A stretch of 64,000 bases of DNA from Massilia sp. UMI-21 (GCA_015277795.1 CP063848.1:5084001-5148000), one strand, 5' to 3'. Positions 7,160 to 18,957 are shown, counted from the stretch's first letter. Program-made: numbers and translations. The notes: generated from the letters alone by a model not told the origin.

Positions 7160-10100
7160 TCACGCGTTCGTATTATTCGGGCGAATGATTTCCGGCACAG
7201 TGCTTCGCTTCTCGAGTTTTGTGCTGTGGTACAAGGTCGAGTAAAACGGTGCGTTTGCCCAATCAGCTTTCGACCCGATCACGTAGATCCGCTTTTTCGC
7301 CCTGGTGAGGGCCACGTTGAGCAAGTTGGCCTTGTCTGCTGCAAAGCTCGAGATGCTGCCGGGAGTACCGCCCAATACCAGGATGACGACGTCAGACTCC
7401 TTGCCCTGGAAGGTATGCACGGTGCCGAACATCCCGCTTACCTCCTTTTTATTCTTCAAGCGGCCCCCAAGAGCATCCGCAAGCGCATTCCTCACGTCCT
7501 TGAAGGGCGTGATCAAATAAAGATTGTATTTACCCCCGGCTTTGATGTCATAGTGCTTTTCAAATTCAGCAGCCATCTGCACGGCAACATCGATCTGCTC
7601 GGGAACGCTGTTCCCGTTCCGGCTGGTCGCCGGCACATCGATCCAGCAGCTCTTACCAAACCACAGATCGTCCTTATCCTTCCCGGCGCCATATACCATC
7701 ATGTTGTCGTAGGAGATAGCATTGGAGACCGAGAACATGGGATCCAGGCAGCGCCGATGAACGCGTAACGGGCTTCCCACCCACTGCGCGTCCTCATCTT
7801 TACCAAGTTGGGTTCCGAACTGGTTGCCCATGTCGGCCAGGACCTGCACAGACGACGCGGTAGGGTGATATACGTGGTCCGCCGCACATCGGTCCATCAG
7901 CGGGACCATCAATTGGCGGGGAAGGGAGACCACCGGCACCAGCTGGCGCGGATCGCCGACGACGACCACCCGCTGCGAGCGCCAAATAGCGCCCATGGCA
8001 GCCTGTGGCGTCGCCTGGCCCGCTTCGTCGATCAAAAGCCAACCGATAGCCTCCCTCTCCCAGCCATCGAACATGCGGGCAAACGATGCGAAGGTCGTGG
8101 AAACAACCGGGACAACCATGAACAGCGAATCCCATAAGCGATCCACTCCGGCGCCGACGTCGCCTGCCGACAGCTCGCCCTTGTTGAGCGCGATGAGGGC
8201 TCCCAGATTATTCTTGAGCTTTGACCAGCTGTGCGCAATGAAGCTCTCATGCAGCGCCATCGCCCGGCAGAACAGTTCCTGGCGTGCCTGGAACAACTCG
8301 TCGTCAAACCATGGCGCCGCCAGCTGCAATTCATCGTCTGAAAGTGCGGCGCCTGACCACGTTTCCTCCATATCCGGGGTGACCGACTCCGCAACGAGAG
8401 CCGAAGCAGCTTTCTCGAATCCAGCCAGCGCCTGCTTCAGCTTGCTGGCATTGGTTTGATGATTCGCTTCGGCCTCGGCCCTGGCACGCTCGGCCGCTTC
8501 ATACAGGGCAGTTGTAGCGCGAACGCCATCCGTGAATGCGGCGAGCTGTTTCTCATTTACCCGTGAGCTCGATGGCTGGGAAATGCCCAGGCCACTGCAT
8601 TGCTTTGATGCCGCCGCTAACTCGGCATCGATCGATTTGATATCGACAATCAATCGTTCTCGGCTCTTGAACTTTGCCCTGGTGTCGCCAAGCGCCTTTT
8701 CGGCAGCTCTGAGCTTGCGCGTTGCGCTACGCAGTTCGCCCTCTGCACGCTCGCAATCCTGCTCCCATTTTTCAGTCTTCTTTCCCAGACTGAAGAGCTT
8801 CGACAAGAGACCAGGCTTACGGCCCTTTACTGCAGTAAGGAGCTGCTCCGCAACATGCTTGTCGTCGCGAAAAAGCACTAACTCATATTCAACTTTTTCC
8901 AGCTCATCATCGAGATCCCCATACGCTTCGCTTTCAAGCTGATTCTGCTTGTCGGATGCGCGTGCGGAAAGCTGGTGCCACCTGCCTAGCGCATCCGCCA
9001 CCTGCTTCGCTTGACGATAATCGCGCGCTGCCTGATCCGCATTTTGCCTTGCGTCATCGGTTTTCTTTACTGCCAACGAAATCGCGGCCTTCGATTCCGC
9101 GAGTTGTCTCTGGTAGCGAGCGACGGCTGCGGCGAATGTGCGCTTGTTTGTGACCTGCGATGCGATGGACTGCATTCTTTGTAGAGCAACCGATGCCTTG
9201 GCATTGGCTTCATTGAAGCGCTCAACGGCATCGCGCCATGGAATTGGCGGGTAGACTTCAGGATTCATCAAGTCCCACAGCGATACGTGGGGAAATGCTG
9301 CGTCTTCCGCATTCGCGTCCGGGTTCTTCTTGGGAGTCCAGCGCAGTTTCTGGAAGAAGGCAGTCCGGTTAGGCTTACTGCCCATCACGGCAGCGATCAG
9401 TCCCCAGGTGGCGCCATCATGTCGTTTCGTCTTGGACGTCGACGCGATCGTATCCGAGAGGGCCGACAGGTAACGCAGCGATGAGCCATCAGGCAATGCT
9501 TTTATTGCCGGAAGCTCCTTGGTGATGTTCTCGACAGCGCCGTTGTTCGACGATGCGACGACAATGCCGCTCTTCCTGAGGCTCGGGTGGATAGCCCAGG
9601 TCTTGCCGAAGTTCCATCCCTCAACCTTTATCTGCTCCCTGAATGCATCGAGCGGATCAGCAAACCCGCTCATCGTTTGCGCTCGCTCCACAACAACCGC
9701 CGCGACAATGTCGCGCAACAGGGTGGTCTTGCCAGTGCCGGGCGGGCCGTTGACTGAAAAGATGCCTGGTGAGTCGCGCAACTGCTGCATGATTTTGTTG
9801 ACCGCAAACTGCTGCGCACGCACAAGCGCGTGTTCGGACGGCCAGCAGCCAAGCGGCATCAGTTCTGGCAGGACTATTTTGTCGACCGACGTACTGCTCT
9901 TATCGCGGATATCGATGCGGTCGTCGCGCAGCCGGCCAGTCAGGAATGTATCAAGCGCAGCACCGTAGTTACCTTGTTTGATTTCTTGACGAATTTTCCC
10001 GAGGTCTTCGACAAAAAAACTGTTGAGCAGGTCCGAAGAATCTTCTTTCTCCGCCTGCTTCACGCTGAGAACTCTTGCCTGGATTCGAACAGTGGCGATC

Positions 10101-10822
10101 GGATCTGGCGGACTCCCGCCGCACGATACGTAGACCTCCTGACAAAGCGCTTCAATCGCCGCCATCGTCAGGGGCTGCAATTTACCTTCAGAAGATACTT
10201 CGCTGTCAGACGCTACATCCTGCCTTTCGGCTTTGACGAGATACAGGTGCTCGAGCACTCTCTCAAGTTGGCCGAGCAGGCGCTCCAGTAAATTCTCCTG
10301 GCCGAAAAAACCGGTGAAATCAAGATGTTCGTTTGGCTTCGCCGACAGGATCTGATTCAGGGCCCACAAGAGACTGCTTACAAAGGGCTTCCCAACGACG
10401 AAACCTTGCGCGTCCAGCGTCAACGCGAGTGTCGCGACAGGCTCCGGCTTGCGCGGTTCCGGCTCCTTGATGGCGTCAAGGCCAAAGTGCCGCCTGATCA
10501 GCTCTACCACCTGAGGTAGCGCGATCAGTCCGCAATAAACCGTGTACTGCACCGTAAATGCGGATAAAGCCTGTTTCGTCTGCGATGCCTTCGCCCGCAA
10601 CAATCCCTGCACCTCCGCCTGCTTTGCAGAGTTCAACCATGGCATCTGATCATCGACGCCGATCTCCCAGGTCAAAGGGCCGCTTGGCGCCTCCTTCTTG
10701 CATTTTGGTGTACTGCTGGGACTCAGGCACTCGACACCCATCCAAAACTCTGTCGCAGCGACATACGATGCATGCTTCATTCGAACCATTCTTTTTGCCG
10801 CGTAAAGGGCAGAGAATAGCAT
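7160..10822 (-). CDS. Large Upf1/DNA2-like superfamily 1 helicase with coiled-coil insertion
   Basis: A protein of up to 1220 residues. The first 350 residues match nothing I recognise. Walker A is GPPGTGKTT (359-367). A long, charged, heptad-like stretch of about 300 residues (roughly 530-870; for example AVKKTDDARQNADQAARDYR) separates it from Walker B, LLIDEAGQATPQ (about 930), then VVVGDPRQL. The C-terminal core has GTVHTFQGKESDVVILVL and LNVALTRAKKR, the DNA2/NAM7/Upf1 signature. No nuclease or kinase domain is visible. Related stand-alone Upf1-like helicases occur in phage-defence loci, but no partner gene is adjacent. ATGs at 10789 and 10780 are alternative starts; none has a strong ribosome site. 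Confidence 0.75.
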   Translation of the reverse strand: MLFSALYAAKRMVRMKHASYVAATEFWMGVECLSPSSTPKCKKEAPSGPLTWEIGVDDQMPWLNSAKQAEVQGLLRAKASQTKQALSAFTVQYTVYCGLIALPQVVELIRRHFGLDAIKEPEPRKPEPVATLALTLDAQGFVVGKPFVSSLLWALNQILSAKPNEHLDFTGFFGQENLLERLLGQLERVLEHLYLVKAERQDVASDSEVSSEGKLQPLTMAAIEALCQEVYVSCGGSPPDPIATVRIQARVLSVKQAEKEDSSDLLNSFFVEDLGKIRQEIKQGNYGAALDTFLTGRLRDDRIDIRDKSSTSVDKIVLPELMPLGCWPSEHALVRAQQFAVNKIMQQLRDSPGIFSVNGPPGTGKTTLLRDIVAAVVVERAQTMSGFADPLDAFREQIKVEGWNFGKTWAIHPSLRKSGIVVASSNNGAVENITKELPAIKALPDGSSLRYLSALSDTIASTSKTKRHDGATWGLIAAVMGSKPNRTAFFQKLRWTPKKNPDANAEDAAFPHVSLWDLMNPEVYPPIPWRDAVERFNEANAKASVALQRMQSIASQVTNKRTFAAAVARYQRQLAESKAAISLAVKKTDDARQNADQAARDYRQAKQVADALGRWHQLSARASDKQNQLESEAYGDLDDELEKVEYELVLFRDDKHVAEQLLTAVKGRKPGLLSKLFSLGKKTEKWEQDCERAEGELRSATRKLRAAEKALGDTRAKFKSRERLIVDIKSIDAELAAASKQCSGLGISQPSSSRVNEKQLAAFTDGVRATTALYEAAERARAEAEANHQTNASKLKQALAGFEKAASALVAESVTPDMEETWSGAALSDDELQLAAPWFDDELFQARQELFCRAMALHESFIAHSWSKLKNNLGALIALNKGELSAGDVGAGVDRLWDSLFMVVPVVSTTFASFARMFDGWEREAIGWLLIDEAGQATPQAAMGAIWRSQRVVVVGDPRQLVPVVSLPRQLMVPLMDRCAADHVYHPTASSVQVLADMGNQFGTQLGKDEDAQWVGSPLRVHRRCLDPMFSVSNAISYDNMMVYGAGKDKDDLWFGKSCWIDVPATSRNGNSVPEQIDVAVQMAAEFEKHYDIKAGGKYNLYLITPFKDVRNALADALGGRLKNKKEVSGMFGTVHTFQGKESDVVILVLGGTPGSISSFAADKANLLNVALTRAKKRIYVIGSKADWANAPFYSTLYHSTKLEKRSTVPEIIRPNNTNA

Positions 10823-10892
10823 TTGTGGGAGATTCGAAACTACACCGATAGCCGGCTGATAACCCGCCTGGTCTCAAGATGTGCTGCGCCGA

Positions 10893-11102
10893 TCAGTCTT
10901 TCTCTGCGGACCCCGTTTTCTCCGGCATGAGCAGCCCGAGGCGCTTTTTCTTCTTCTTGACGACGGTGGCATGCTCGACCGCCGGCTTGGTGGCCGGCGG
11001 CGGCGCGACGGGGAGGGGAAAGCCGAGGAAGGCCATCACGAAGAAGATCGGCAGCAAGGCATAGAACAGCGGCCGCCGCCAGTTCAGTTTCTCTTTTAGC
11101 AT
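10893..11102 (-). CDS. Small single-helix membrane protein, unknown function
   Basis: A 69-residue protein with one hydrophobic helix (FYALLPIFFVMAFLGFPL, near residues 12-30) followed by a proline/alanine stretch and a lysine-rich tail (VVKKKKKRLGLL). The topology suggests an inner-membrane anchor with one short charged domain. The ATG at 11102 is chosen; a GTG three codons upstream is possible. It lies 84 bases upstream of, and in the same direction as, nothing obviously related, and follows the next leftward gene by about 85 bases. I recognise no family. Confidence 0.5.
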   Translation of the reverse strand: MLKEKLNWRRPLFYALLPIFFVMAFLGFPLPVAPPPATKPAVEHATVVKKKKKRLGLLMPEKTGSAEKD

Positions 11103-11186
11103 GGCAGCCACATGGCGCCGTCCTTACAAAAAGCAAGATGGCACCCTTACCCGCGCAGGGTAATCTGCCGCGACGGCCGCGCGCGC

Positions 11187-11597
11187 CTAGGCGGCGACCG
11201 GTTCGCCGCGCGCCTGCTGCACGCGCTGGAACAATCCGCCCAGCGTCAGGCCTTCGTGCCAGATTTCGTCGAGCATCAGGCCATACTTGTCGCGCAGCGC
11301 CTTCGCCAGCGCCTCGCGCACCTGCGTGTCGGGCAGCCAGCGGGTCGGGTTGACCGCGCGGTAGATGCCGAGCACTTCGTCGTCGGGGCGGAAATGCAGC
11401 TTCTCGCTTTCGCGGAAAGCAAAGGCCGACACGAAGACGGACAGGAAGTCGCGGATGTCTTTCCGCGAGGCAGTCGGGAAGGTGCTGCGCCAGGCCCGGC
11501 TCTGGCAGGGCCGGTAACGCAAGGAGTTGGGCAATTGCCAACCGTGGAATGCTGCCCAGGCAAGCGCGGCGAGGATGAGGACAACAAGGATACTCAT
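11187..11597 (-). CDS. Conserved-looking hypothetical protein with N-terminal membrane helix
   Basis: A 136-residue protein starting with a hydrophobic segment (ILVVLILAALAWAAF) that should act as a membrane anchor or uncleaved signal. The rest is a soluble domain with an ordered pattern, RKDIRDFLSVFVSAFAFRES, then FRPDDEVLGIYRAVNPTRW and EALAKALRDKYGL. Codon use fits the neighbouring core genes, in contrast to the helicase region. It may share a leftward transcript with the 69-residue protein downstream. No function can be assigned. Confidence 0.6.
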   Translation of the reverse strand: MSILVVLILAALAWAAFHGWQLPNSLRYRPCQSRAWRSTFPTASRKDIRDFLSVFVSAFAFRESEKLHFRPDDEVLGIYRAVNPTRWLPDTQVREALAKALRDKYGLMLDEIWHEGLTLGGLFQRVQQARGEPVAA

Positions 11598-11850
11598 TCG
11601 CTTGAGTCAGGAATACGCATGCGGTCGAGTGTAGCACGCGTTGGGGGCAGCGGCGCACGACAGAATTTGACCCTGATGCGCATGAGCTAACCCGGCGGCA
11701 ACGCTGGCGAGGTACAATCTTGGACCGGACACAGCGGGCGACCTTGCCTGTTGTGAACATGTTAGGCTTCGACCTCGCCGTACCTCCACCGAACATTCCA
11801 ACGCCACCCGCATCCGGCTCTTCACCTGTCACGCAACCTGTTACGAATTC

Positions 11851-12684
11851 ATGGATATACTTCTCGCCATCAAAGCGATCATCATGGGCCTGGTCGAGGG
11901 CTTCACCGAGTTCCTCCCGATTTCGTCCACCGGTCACCTGATCCTGGCGGGCAGCCTGCTCGATTTCACCGGCGAGAAGGTGAAGGTGTTCGAGATCGCC
12001 ATCCAGGCCGGCGCCATGCTGGCCGTGATCTGGGAATACCGCCAGCGCATCGCGCGGGTCGTTGCCGGCCTCGGTTCGGATCCCACCCAGCGCAAGTTCG
12101 CCGTGAATGTCCTGATCGCCTTCTTGCCGGCGGCCACGCTCGGCTTCCTGTTCAGCGGACTGATCAAGTCGGAACTGTTTGCCCCGGTGCCGGTGGCGAC
12201 CGCCTTCATCGTCGGCGGCCTGGTCATCCTGTGGGTGGAACGCCGGCACACCGGCGGCGCGCACAAGGCGCGCGTGGACAGCGTGGACGACATGGGCTAC
12301 CTCGACGCGCTGAAAGTCGGCCTGGCCCAATCCTTCGCCCTGATTCCCGGCACCAGCCGTTCCGGCGCGACCATTATCGGTGGCATGCTGTTCGGCCTGT
12401 CACGCAAGGCGGCCACCGAGTTCTCCTTCTTTCTGGCGATCCCGACCCTGCTCGGCGCGACCGTCTATTCGGTGATCAAGGAGCGCCACCTGCTGTCGAT
12501 GGCCGACCTGCCGATGTTCGGCCTCGGCGGCCTGGCCGCCTTCGGCTCGGCCTTCCTGTGCGTGCGCTGGCTGCTGCGCTACATCAGCACGCACGACTTC
12601 ACGATCTTCGCTTGGTACCGTATCGTATTCGGTATCCTGGTACTGGTGACCGCGCACTTCGATCTTGTCGTGTGGGCCGAATAA
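11851..12684 (+). CDS. uppP: Undecaprenyl-diphosphatase UppP/BacA
   Basis: A 277-residue inner-membrane enzyme that dephosphorylates undecaprenyl pyrophosphate, recycling the lipid carrier for peptidoglycan and other polymers; overproduction gives bacitracin resistance. The two family signatures are present: [18 protein letters not shown] near residues 9-26 and [16 protein letters not shown] near residues 167-182, together with about eight hydrophobic segments. Length is usual for the family. recQ begins 23 bases after its stop on the same strand, so the two may be cotranscribed. Confidence 0.95.
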   Translation: MDILLAIKAIIMGLVEGFTEFLPISSTGHLILAGSLLDFTGEKVKVFEIAIQAGAMLAVIWEYRQRIARVVAGLGSDPTQRKFAVNVLIAFLPAATLGFLFSGLIKSELFAPVPVATAFIVGGLVILWVERRHTGGAHKARVDSVDDMGYLDALKVGLAQSFALIPGTSRSGATIIGGMLFGLSRKAATEFSFFLAIPTLLGATVYSVIKERHLLSMADLPMFGLGGLAAFGSAFLCVRWLLRYISTHDFTIFAWYRIVFGILVLVTAHFDLVVWAE

Positions 12685-12707
12685 GCACAAACAAGTAAAC
12701 CAAGAGC

Positions 12708-14531
<1,824 letters not shown>

Positions 14532-14566
14532 TGTCACAGGTTGAGTTTGTTCAACCTATAGACACG

Positions 14567-15868
14567 ATGGCCATCCCCACTCCCACCAGCACCACCGCCG
14601 CCCCATCCCAGGACGGGGCCGACGCCCAGGTTCCAGACAACGCCGCCAGCCTGCAGACCTTCGTGTTCGCGCTGTTCTTCGTCTTCGGCGGCATCACCAG
14701 CCTGAACGACGTCATCATCCCCAAGCTGAAGGACCTGTTCACGCTCAGCTACGCGCAGGCGATGCTGGTGCAGTCGGCCTTCTTCGCCGCCTACTTCTTC
14801 GTCTCGATCCCGGCCGCCAGCATCGTGCAGCGCATCGGCTACATGCGCTCGGCCGTGGTCGGCCTGATGACGATGGCGCTGGGCTGCCTGCTGTTCATCC
14901 CGGCCTCGTATTCGGGGGTGTTTGCCACCTTCCTGCTGGCGCTGTTCGTGCTGGCGGCCGGCATCACCATCGTGCAGGTGGTGGCCAATCCCCTGATCTC
15001 GATGCTGGGCAAGCCGCAGACGGCCTCCAGCCGCCTGACCTTCGCCCAGGCCTTCAACTCGCTCGGCACCACGGTCTTCCCTTACGTGGGCGCGATCCTG
15101 ATCCTGGGTTCGCTGGCGACGGTCGACCCGTCCACCTTGAGCGGCGCGGCGCTGGATGCCTTCCGCCAGGAAGAGACCCGGGTCGTGGTGAACACCTACA
15201 TCGGCCTGGCGATCGCGCTGGCGCTGCTGGGCGGCGCCGTGTGGATGAACCGCCACAAGCTGGTCGAGACGCCGGCCCCGTCGGAAAACATCCTGCATGC
15301 CTTCGATCTGCTCAGGCAGCCGCGCTTCGCGCTCGGCGCGCTGTGCATCTTCCTGTACGTGGGCGCCGAAGTGGCAATCGGTTCGCTGATCGTGAACTAC
15401 CTGATGGAGTCCAGCGTGCTCGGCCTGGGCGCCGAGGAAGCCGGCAAGCACGTGCCGCTGTACTGGGGCGGCGCCATGGTCGGCCGCTTCATCGGCGCGG
15501 CGCTGCTGCGCATGTTCTCGCCGGGTAAAGTGCTGGCCTGCGCCGCCGCGGTGACGATCGGCCTGCTGCTGGTGTCCGCCAACACCACGGGCGCGGTATC
15601 GGGCTGGTCGCTGCTGGCCATCGGCCTGTTCAACTCGATCATGTTCCCGACCATCTTCACGCTGGCCTGCGCCGGCCTGGGTACGCGCACGGCCGAAGGT
15701 TCGGGCGTGATCTGCGTGGCGATCGTGGGCGGCGCCATCGTGCCTCTGCTGACCGGCTTCGCGGCGGATGCGGTGGGACTGAAGATGGCGCTGGCCGTGC
15801 CGGCCGTGTGCTATGCCGTCATCGTGTATTTCGGGCTGTATGCGCGGCGCACGCACGCTACCGGCTGA
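14567..15868 (+). CDS. MFS sugar:proton symporter of the FucP/GluP type
   Basis: A 433-residue membrane protein with about 12 hydrophobic segments. Segment 1 carries GGITSLNDVIIPKLK, the hallmark of the FucP/GluP (L-fucose, glucose/galactose) branch of the major facilitator superfamily; later landmarks are QVVANPLISMLG and LTFAQAFNSLGT. It should import a hexose with protons, but the substrate cannot be told. The ATG at 14567 gives the usual short N-terminus; a GTG at 14531, overlapping the recQ stop, would add 12 residues. Confidence 0.82.
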   Translation: MAIPTPTSTTAAPSQDGADAQVPDNAASLQTFVFALFFVFGGITSLNDVIIPKLKDLFTLSYAQAMLVQSAFFAAYFFVSIPAASIVQRIGYMRSAVVGLMTMALGCLLFIPASYSGVFATFLLALFVLAAGITIVQVVANPLISMLGKPQTASSRLTFAQAFNSLGTTVFPYVGAILILGSLATVDPSTLSGAALDAFRQEETRVVVNTYIGLAIALALLGGAVWMNRHKLVETPAPSENILHAFDLLRQPRFALGALCIFLYVGAEVAIGSLIVNYLMESSVLGLGAEEAGKHVPLYWGGAMVGRFIGAALLRMFSPGKVLACAAAVTIGLLLVSANTTGAVSGWSLLAIGLFNSIMFPTIFTLACAGLGTRTAEGSGVICVAIVGGAIVPLLTGFAADAVGLKMALAVPAVCYAVIVYFGLYARRTHATG

Positions 15869-15883
15869 CGGCGTTCCTTGTTC

Positions 15884-15991
15884 GTAGGGTGGGCGGGTCT
15901 CCCGCCCGCGCGTTCAACCGGCACAAGAATATCCGCGCGGGCTGCATTACCGTAGTTTGAACGCGCGGACGGCGAAGCCGTCCACCCTACC
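15884..15991. repeat. Dispersed inverted-repeat element, copy 1
   Basis: About 108 bases bounded by GTAGGGTGGGCGG at the left and its inverted counterpart GTCCACCCTAC at the right, with an inner pair GCGCGTTCAA / TTGAACGCGC. The same arrangement recurs at 18958-19072 and 43551-43659, with half copies at 32751-32783 and 55540-55566. It is intergenic between the transporter and trmB, with no coding capacity. It resembles REP/MITE-type elements. Confidence 0.85.
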
Positions 15992-16009
15992 AAGCTCGGC
16001 CAACGCCGC

Positions 16010-16729
16010 TTATTTTTTGCTGAACACCAGGTCCCACACCCCGTGCCCGAGCTTCAGGCCACGGTTCTCGAACTTGGTCAGCGGACGATATTCCGGCTGC
16101 GGCGCGTAGCCGTCGGCGGTGTTCTGCAGCAGCGGCTCCTTGCCCAGCACGTCGAGCATCTGCACGGCGTAGTCTTCCCAGTCGGTGGCCAGGTGAATGT
16201 AGCCGCCCGGCGCCAGCTTGTCGCACAGGACCTTCACGAACGCCGGCTGGATCAGGCGGCGCTTGTTGTGGCGCGCCTTGTGCCACGGGTCCGGGAAGAA
16301 CACGTGCACGCCGGCCAGTGCGCCGTCGGGAATCATGTGGTTCAGCACCTCGACCACGTCGTGCTGGATCAGGCGCAGGTTCCCGATGCCCTGCTCGCCG
16401 ATCTGCTTGAGCAGGCTGCCCACGCCCGGCGTGTGCACCTCGACGCCGATGAAGTTCTTCTCGGGCATCAGGCGCGCGATGTGCGCGGTGGTGTCGCCCA
16501 TGCCAAAGCCGATTTCCAGGATGGTCGGGGCCTGGCGGCCGAAGGCGGCTTCCAGGTCCAGTGGCGCCTTCTTGTAGTCGATCAGGTACTGCGGACCGAG
16601 CTCCTCGAACGCGCGCGCCTGCGCGGTCGACAGGCGGCCGGCGCGCGTGACGAAGCTGCGGATGCGGTGTTCGGTCGGATCGTAAAGCATCGACCGCGCC
16701 GGGCCGTTGGATGGCGTATCAGAAGACAT
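16010..16729 (-). CDS. trmB: tRNA (guanine-N7-)-methyltransferase TrmB
   Basis: A 239-residue SAM-dependent enzyme that forms m7G46 in the variable loop of many tRNAs. It shows the family's [11 protein letters not shown]-terminal region, the SAM-binding [11 protein letters not shown] (near 71-81) and the diagnostic [16 protein letters not shown] (near 145-160). Length is normal. It is transcribed away from the AstE-like gene on the other side of a 140-base divergent spacer. Confidence 0.95.
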   Translation of the reverse strand: MSSDTPSNGPARSMLYDPTEHRIRSFVTRAGRLSTAQARAFEELGPQYLIDYKKAPLDLEAAFGRQAPTILEIGFGMGDTTAHIARLMPEKNFIGVEVHTPGVGSLLKQIGEQGIGNLRLIQHDVVEVLNHMIPDGALAGVHVFFPDPWHKARHNKRRLIQPAFVKVLCDKLAPGGYIHLATDWEDYAVQMLDVLGKEPLLQNTADGYAPQPEYRPLTKFENRGLKLGHGVWDLVFSKK

Positions 16730-16870
16730 GGGGAGCGTAAATGAGGGAAAAAAAGGCTGTCATTATAGCCCAGCCGGCCGCGCCGGGCAGTCCCCGGCCG
16801 GCGTGCGAGGCCTGGCTGCGGAATCGCGCATAATCGTGCTTTGCACTTGCCGAGCACAGGAAGCCTTCTC

Positions 16871-17998
16871 ATGCATTCGATCAAACACCCGATCGCCGTC
16901 GACGAAAACGTCGCCACCGCCCACCTGACCTCCTTTCATTACGGCAGCCCCAGTAGTGGCAAGGGCGGCGGCAAGAAGGTTTACATCCAGGCCGCCATCC
17001 ATGCCGACGAGGTGCCGGCCATGCTGGTGGCGCACGTGCTGCGCCAGGAATTGGAGCGCCTGGATGCCGAAGGCCGGATCAAGGGCGAGATCATCCTGGT
17101 GCCGGCGGCCAATCCCCTGGGCCTGTCGCAGGTCTTGCATGGCGCGCCTTTCGGCCGCTACGACCTCAGGACGGGCACCAACTTCAACCGCGCCTACCGG
17201 CACGTGGCCGATGCGCTGAAGAAGTCGCTCGAAGGCCGGCTCGGCAACGACGCCGACGCCAACGTCGCCCTGGTCCGGGACGAGGCGCGCAAGCAGATTG
17301 CGGGCTGGGAGCCGAAGGACGACACCGAGACGCTCAAGAAGACCCTGCTGTCGATGGCGATCGATGCCGACATCGTGCTCGACCTGCACTGCGATAACGA
17401 AGCGCTGCTGCACATGTACACCGGCACCCCGCTGGTGGACACCGTGGCCCCCCTGGCCGCGCTCATGGAGGCGCGGGTGCTGCTGGTGGCCAAGGTCTCG
17501 GGCGGCGAAGCCTTCGACGAAGCCTGCGGACGCCTCTGGTGGGACCTGGCGGACCATTTCGAAGACGCGGCGATTCCGCCGGCCTGCGCCGCGGTCACGG
17601 TGGAACTGCGCGGCGAGAACGACGTGCGCTACGACTACGCACGCCAGGACGCCCGCGCCCTGCTGCAGTACCTGGGCCATGCGGGCGTGCTCGACATCCC
17701 GCTCGATCCGCTGCCGGAAACGGCTTGCCGCGCAACGCCGCTGAATGCCGTCGAACCGCTTGCCGCGCCACATGCCGGCGTGCTGGTGTTCCACAAGCGG
17801 CTGGGAGACATGGTGGACGCGGGCGAGCCGGTGGCGGACATCGTCAATCCGGTGAGCGGACAGGTCAGCACCTTATGCGCGGAACACGCCGGCTTGCTGT
17901 TTGCAAGCACGGCGCACCGGCACCTGCTGCGCGGCATGCATGTCTGCAAGATCGCGGGGACGGAATCGTTCCGCAGCGGCGACCTGCTGCCTGCGTGA
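16871..17998 (+). CDS. Succinylglutamate desuccinylase/aspartoacylase-family zinc hydrolase
   Basis: A 375-residue M14-like zinc amidohydrolase. IHADEVPAM supplies the HxxE zinc ligands, followed by NPLGLSQ and the substrate-binding RYDLRTGTNFNRAY. A distal histidine is in LDLHCDNEALL. The last 90 residues (HKRLGDMVDAGEPVADIVNPVSG) form a barrel-sandwich-like domain seen in this family. The ATG at 16871 has AGGAAG nine bases upstream and is preferred over 16841. No arginine-catabolism (ast) genes are nearby, so true AstE function is unlikely. The substrate is unknown. Confidence 0.8.
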   Translation: MHSIKHPIAVDENVATAHLTSFHYGSPSSGKGGGKKVYIQAAIHADEVPAMLVAHVLRQELERLDAEGRIKGEIILVPAANPLGLSQVLHGAPFGRYDLRTGTNFNRAYRHVADALKKSLEGRLGNDADANVALVRDEARKQIAGWEPKDDTETLKKTLLSMAIDADIVLDLHCDNEALLHMYTGTPLVDTVAPLAALMEARVLLVAKVSGGEAFDEACGRLWWDLADHFEDAAIPPACAAVTVELRGENDVRYDYARQDARALLQYLGHAGVLDIPLDPLPETACRATPLNAVEPLAAPHAGVLVFHKRLGDMVDAGEPVADIVNPVSGQVSTLCAEHAGLLFASTAHRHLLRGMHVCKIAGTESFRSGDLLPA

Positions 17999-18146
17999 GC
18001 GGCGCCGCGCCGGCCGGCAATCCGGATTGTGTTGATTATTTACAACTAGACTAAGGCTTCTAAGAAAATTTGTTGCGTTTTTTGCCACGCAATTATACGA
18101 TGGCAATAATTATTATCTCAACGCAACTTTATTCCAAGGAGCCACC

Positions 18147-18905
18147 ATGTTCTCGAAGTTTTCCGCAATCGCCTGTGGCGCGTTTCTGTTGGTCGCCTCG
18201 GGCAGCGCAAGCGCTGGCGTGGTCTGGCAAGCTTCCAGTTGCAGCTCGCCCGCCAATACCAAGCTGGCGCGGGAATGCACTTCTTCGGGAGCGGGCCTGG
18301 CGCATTCCGTCAGCCTGACGGGCTGGTCGGCGACCGCAACCGGAAAGTTCGGCAGCGCCAACCTGGTCCGTTATGCGGAAGGCTTCGGTATCCTGCGCAG
18401 CGGCGAAACCAGCAGCCCGCAGCATGCCATCGACAACAATGGCGCGACGGATGCGATCCTGATGCAGTTCGGTACCGACGTCGCCCTCAACCAGTTGGCC
18501 ACCGGCTGGGTCTACAACGATGCCGATGTCAGCATCCTGCGTTATACCGGGGAACTGGCTCCCGTGCTTGGCGCCTCCAAGATCAACAACCTGCTCGGCG
18601 TTGCGGGCTGGGAGCTGGTCGGCAACTACAGCAGCCTGCGTACGAACGCGCCGCTGAACTTCAATGCCGAAGGCAAGACTGCCTCCTGGTGGCTCGTCAG
18701 TGCCTATAACTCCGCCTATGCCGGCACCCCGGCCACCTGGAACCTCGGCAATGGTAACGATTATTTCAAGCTGAAGAGTTTCCAGGCCGATATCTTCGTG
18801 AAAGAGGAAGCCTCGTCCGACGTGCCCGAACCGGCGAGCTGGAGCCTGCTGGGCATCGCCATGCTCGGTCTTGCCGCCAGCCGCCGCAAGGCGCGCGCCC
18901 GTTAA
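18147..18905 (+). CDS. Secreted PEP-CTERM-anchored protein
   Basis: A 252-residue exported protein. It has a signal peptide (AIACGAFLLVASGSASA, cleavage near residue 24) and a C-terminal sorting tag, VPEPASWSLLGIAMLGLAASRR followed by a basic tail, recognised by exosortase/EpsH systems. The mature part is a 200-residue domain with no recognised motif. AAGGAGCC lies just before the ATG. The 148 bases upstream are AT-rich relative to their surroundings and should hold the promoter. The sorting exosortase is not encoded in this window. Confidence 0.88.
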   Translation: MFSKFSAIACGAFLLVASGSASAGVVWQASSCSSPANTKLARECTSSGAGLAHSVSLTGWSATATGKFGSANLVRYAEGFGILRSGETSSPQHAIDNNGATDAILMQFGTDVALNQLATGWVYNDADVSILRYTGELAPVLGASKINNLLGVAGWELVGNYSSLRTNAPLNFNAEGKTASWWLVSAYNSAYAGTPATWNLGNGNDYFKLKSFQADIFVKEEASSDVPEPASWSLLGIAMLGLAASRRKARAR

Positions 18906-18957
18906 AAGATCTCCCAGGCCTGCCGGACTGATGCCCGGCACGGGCTAGCGGATTTCC

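Noticed and set aside
10840..12330. 496-codon minus-strand frame across the two small genes and uppP
   Set aside because: It overlaps three better-supported genes, has a low-complexity HHRGK-type composition and no motif.
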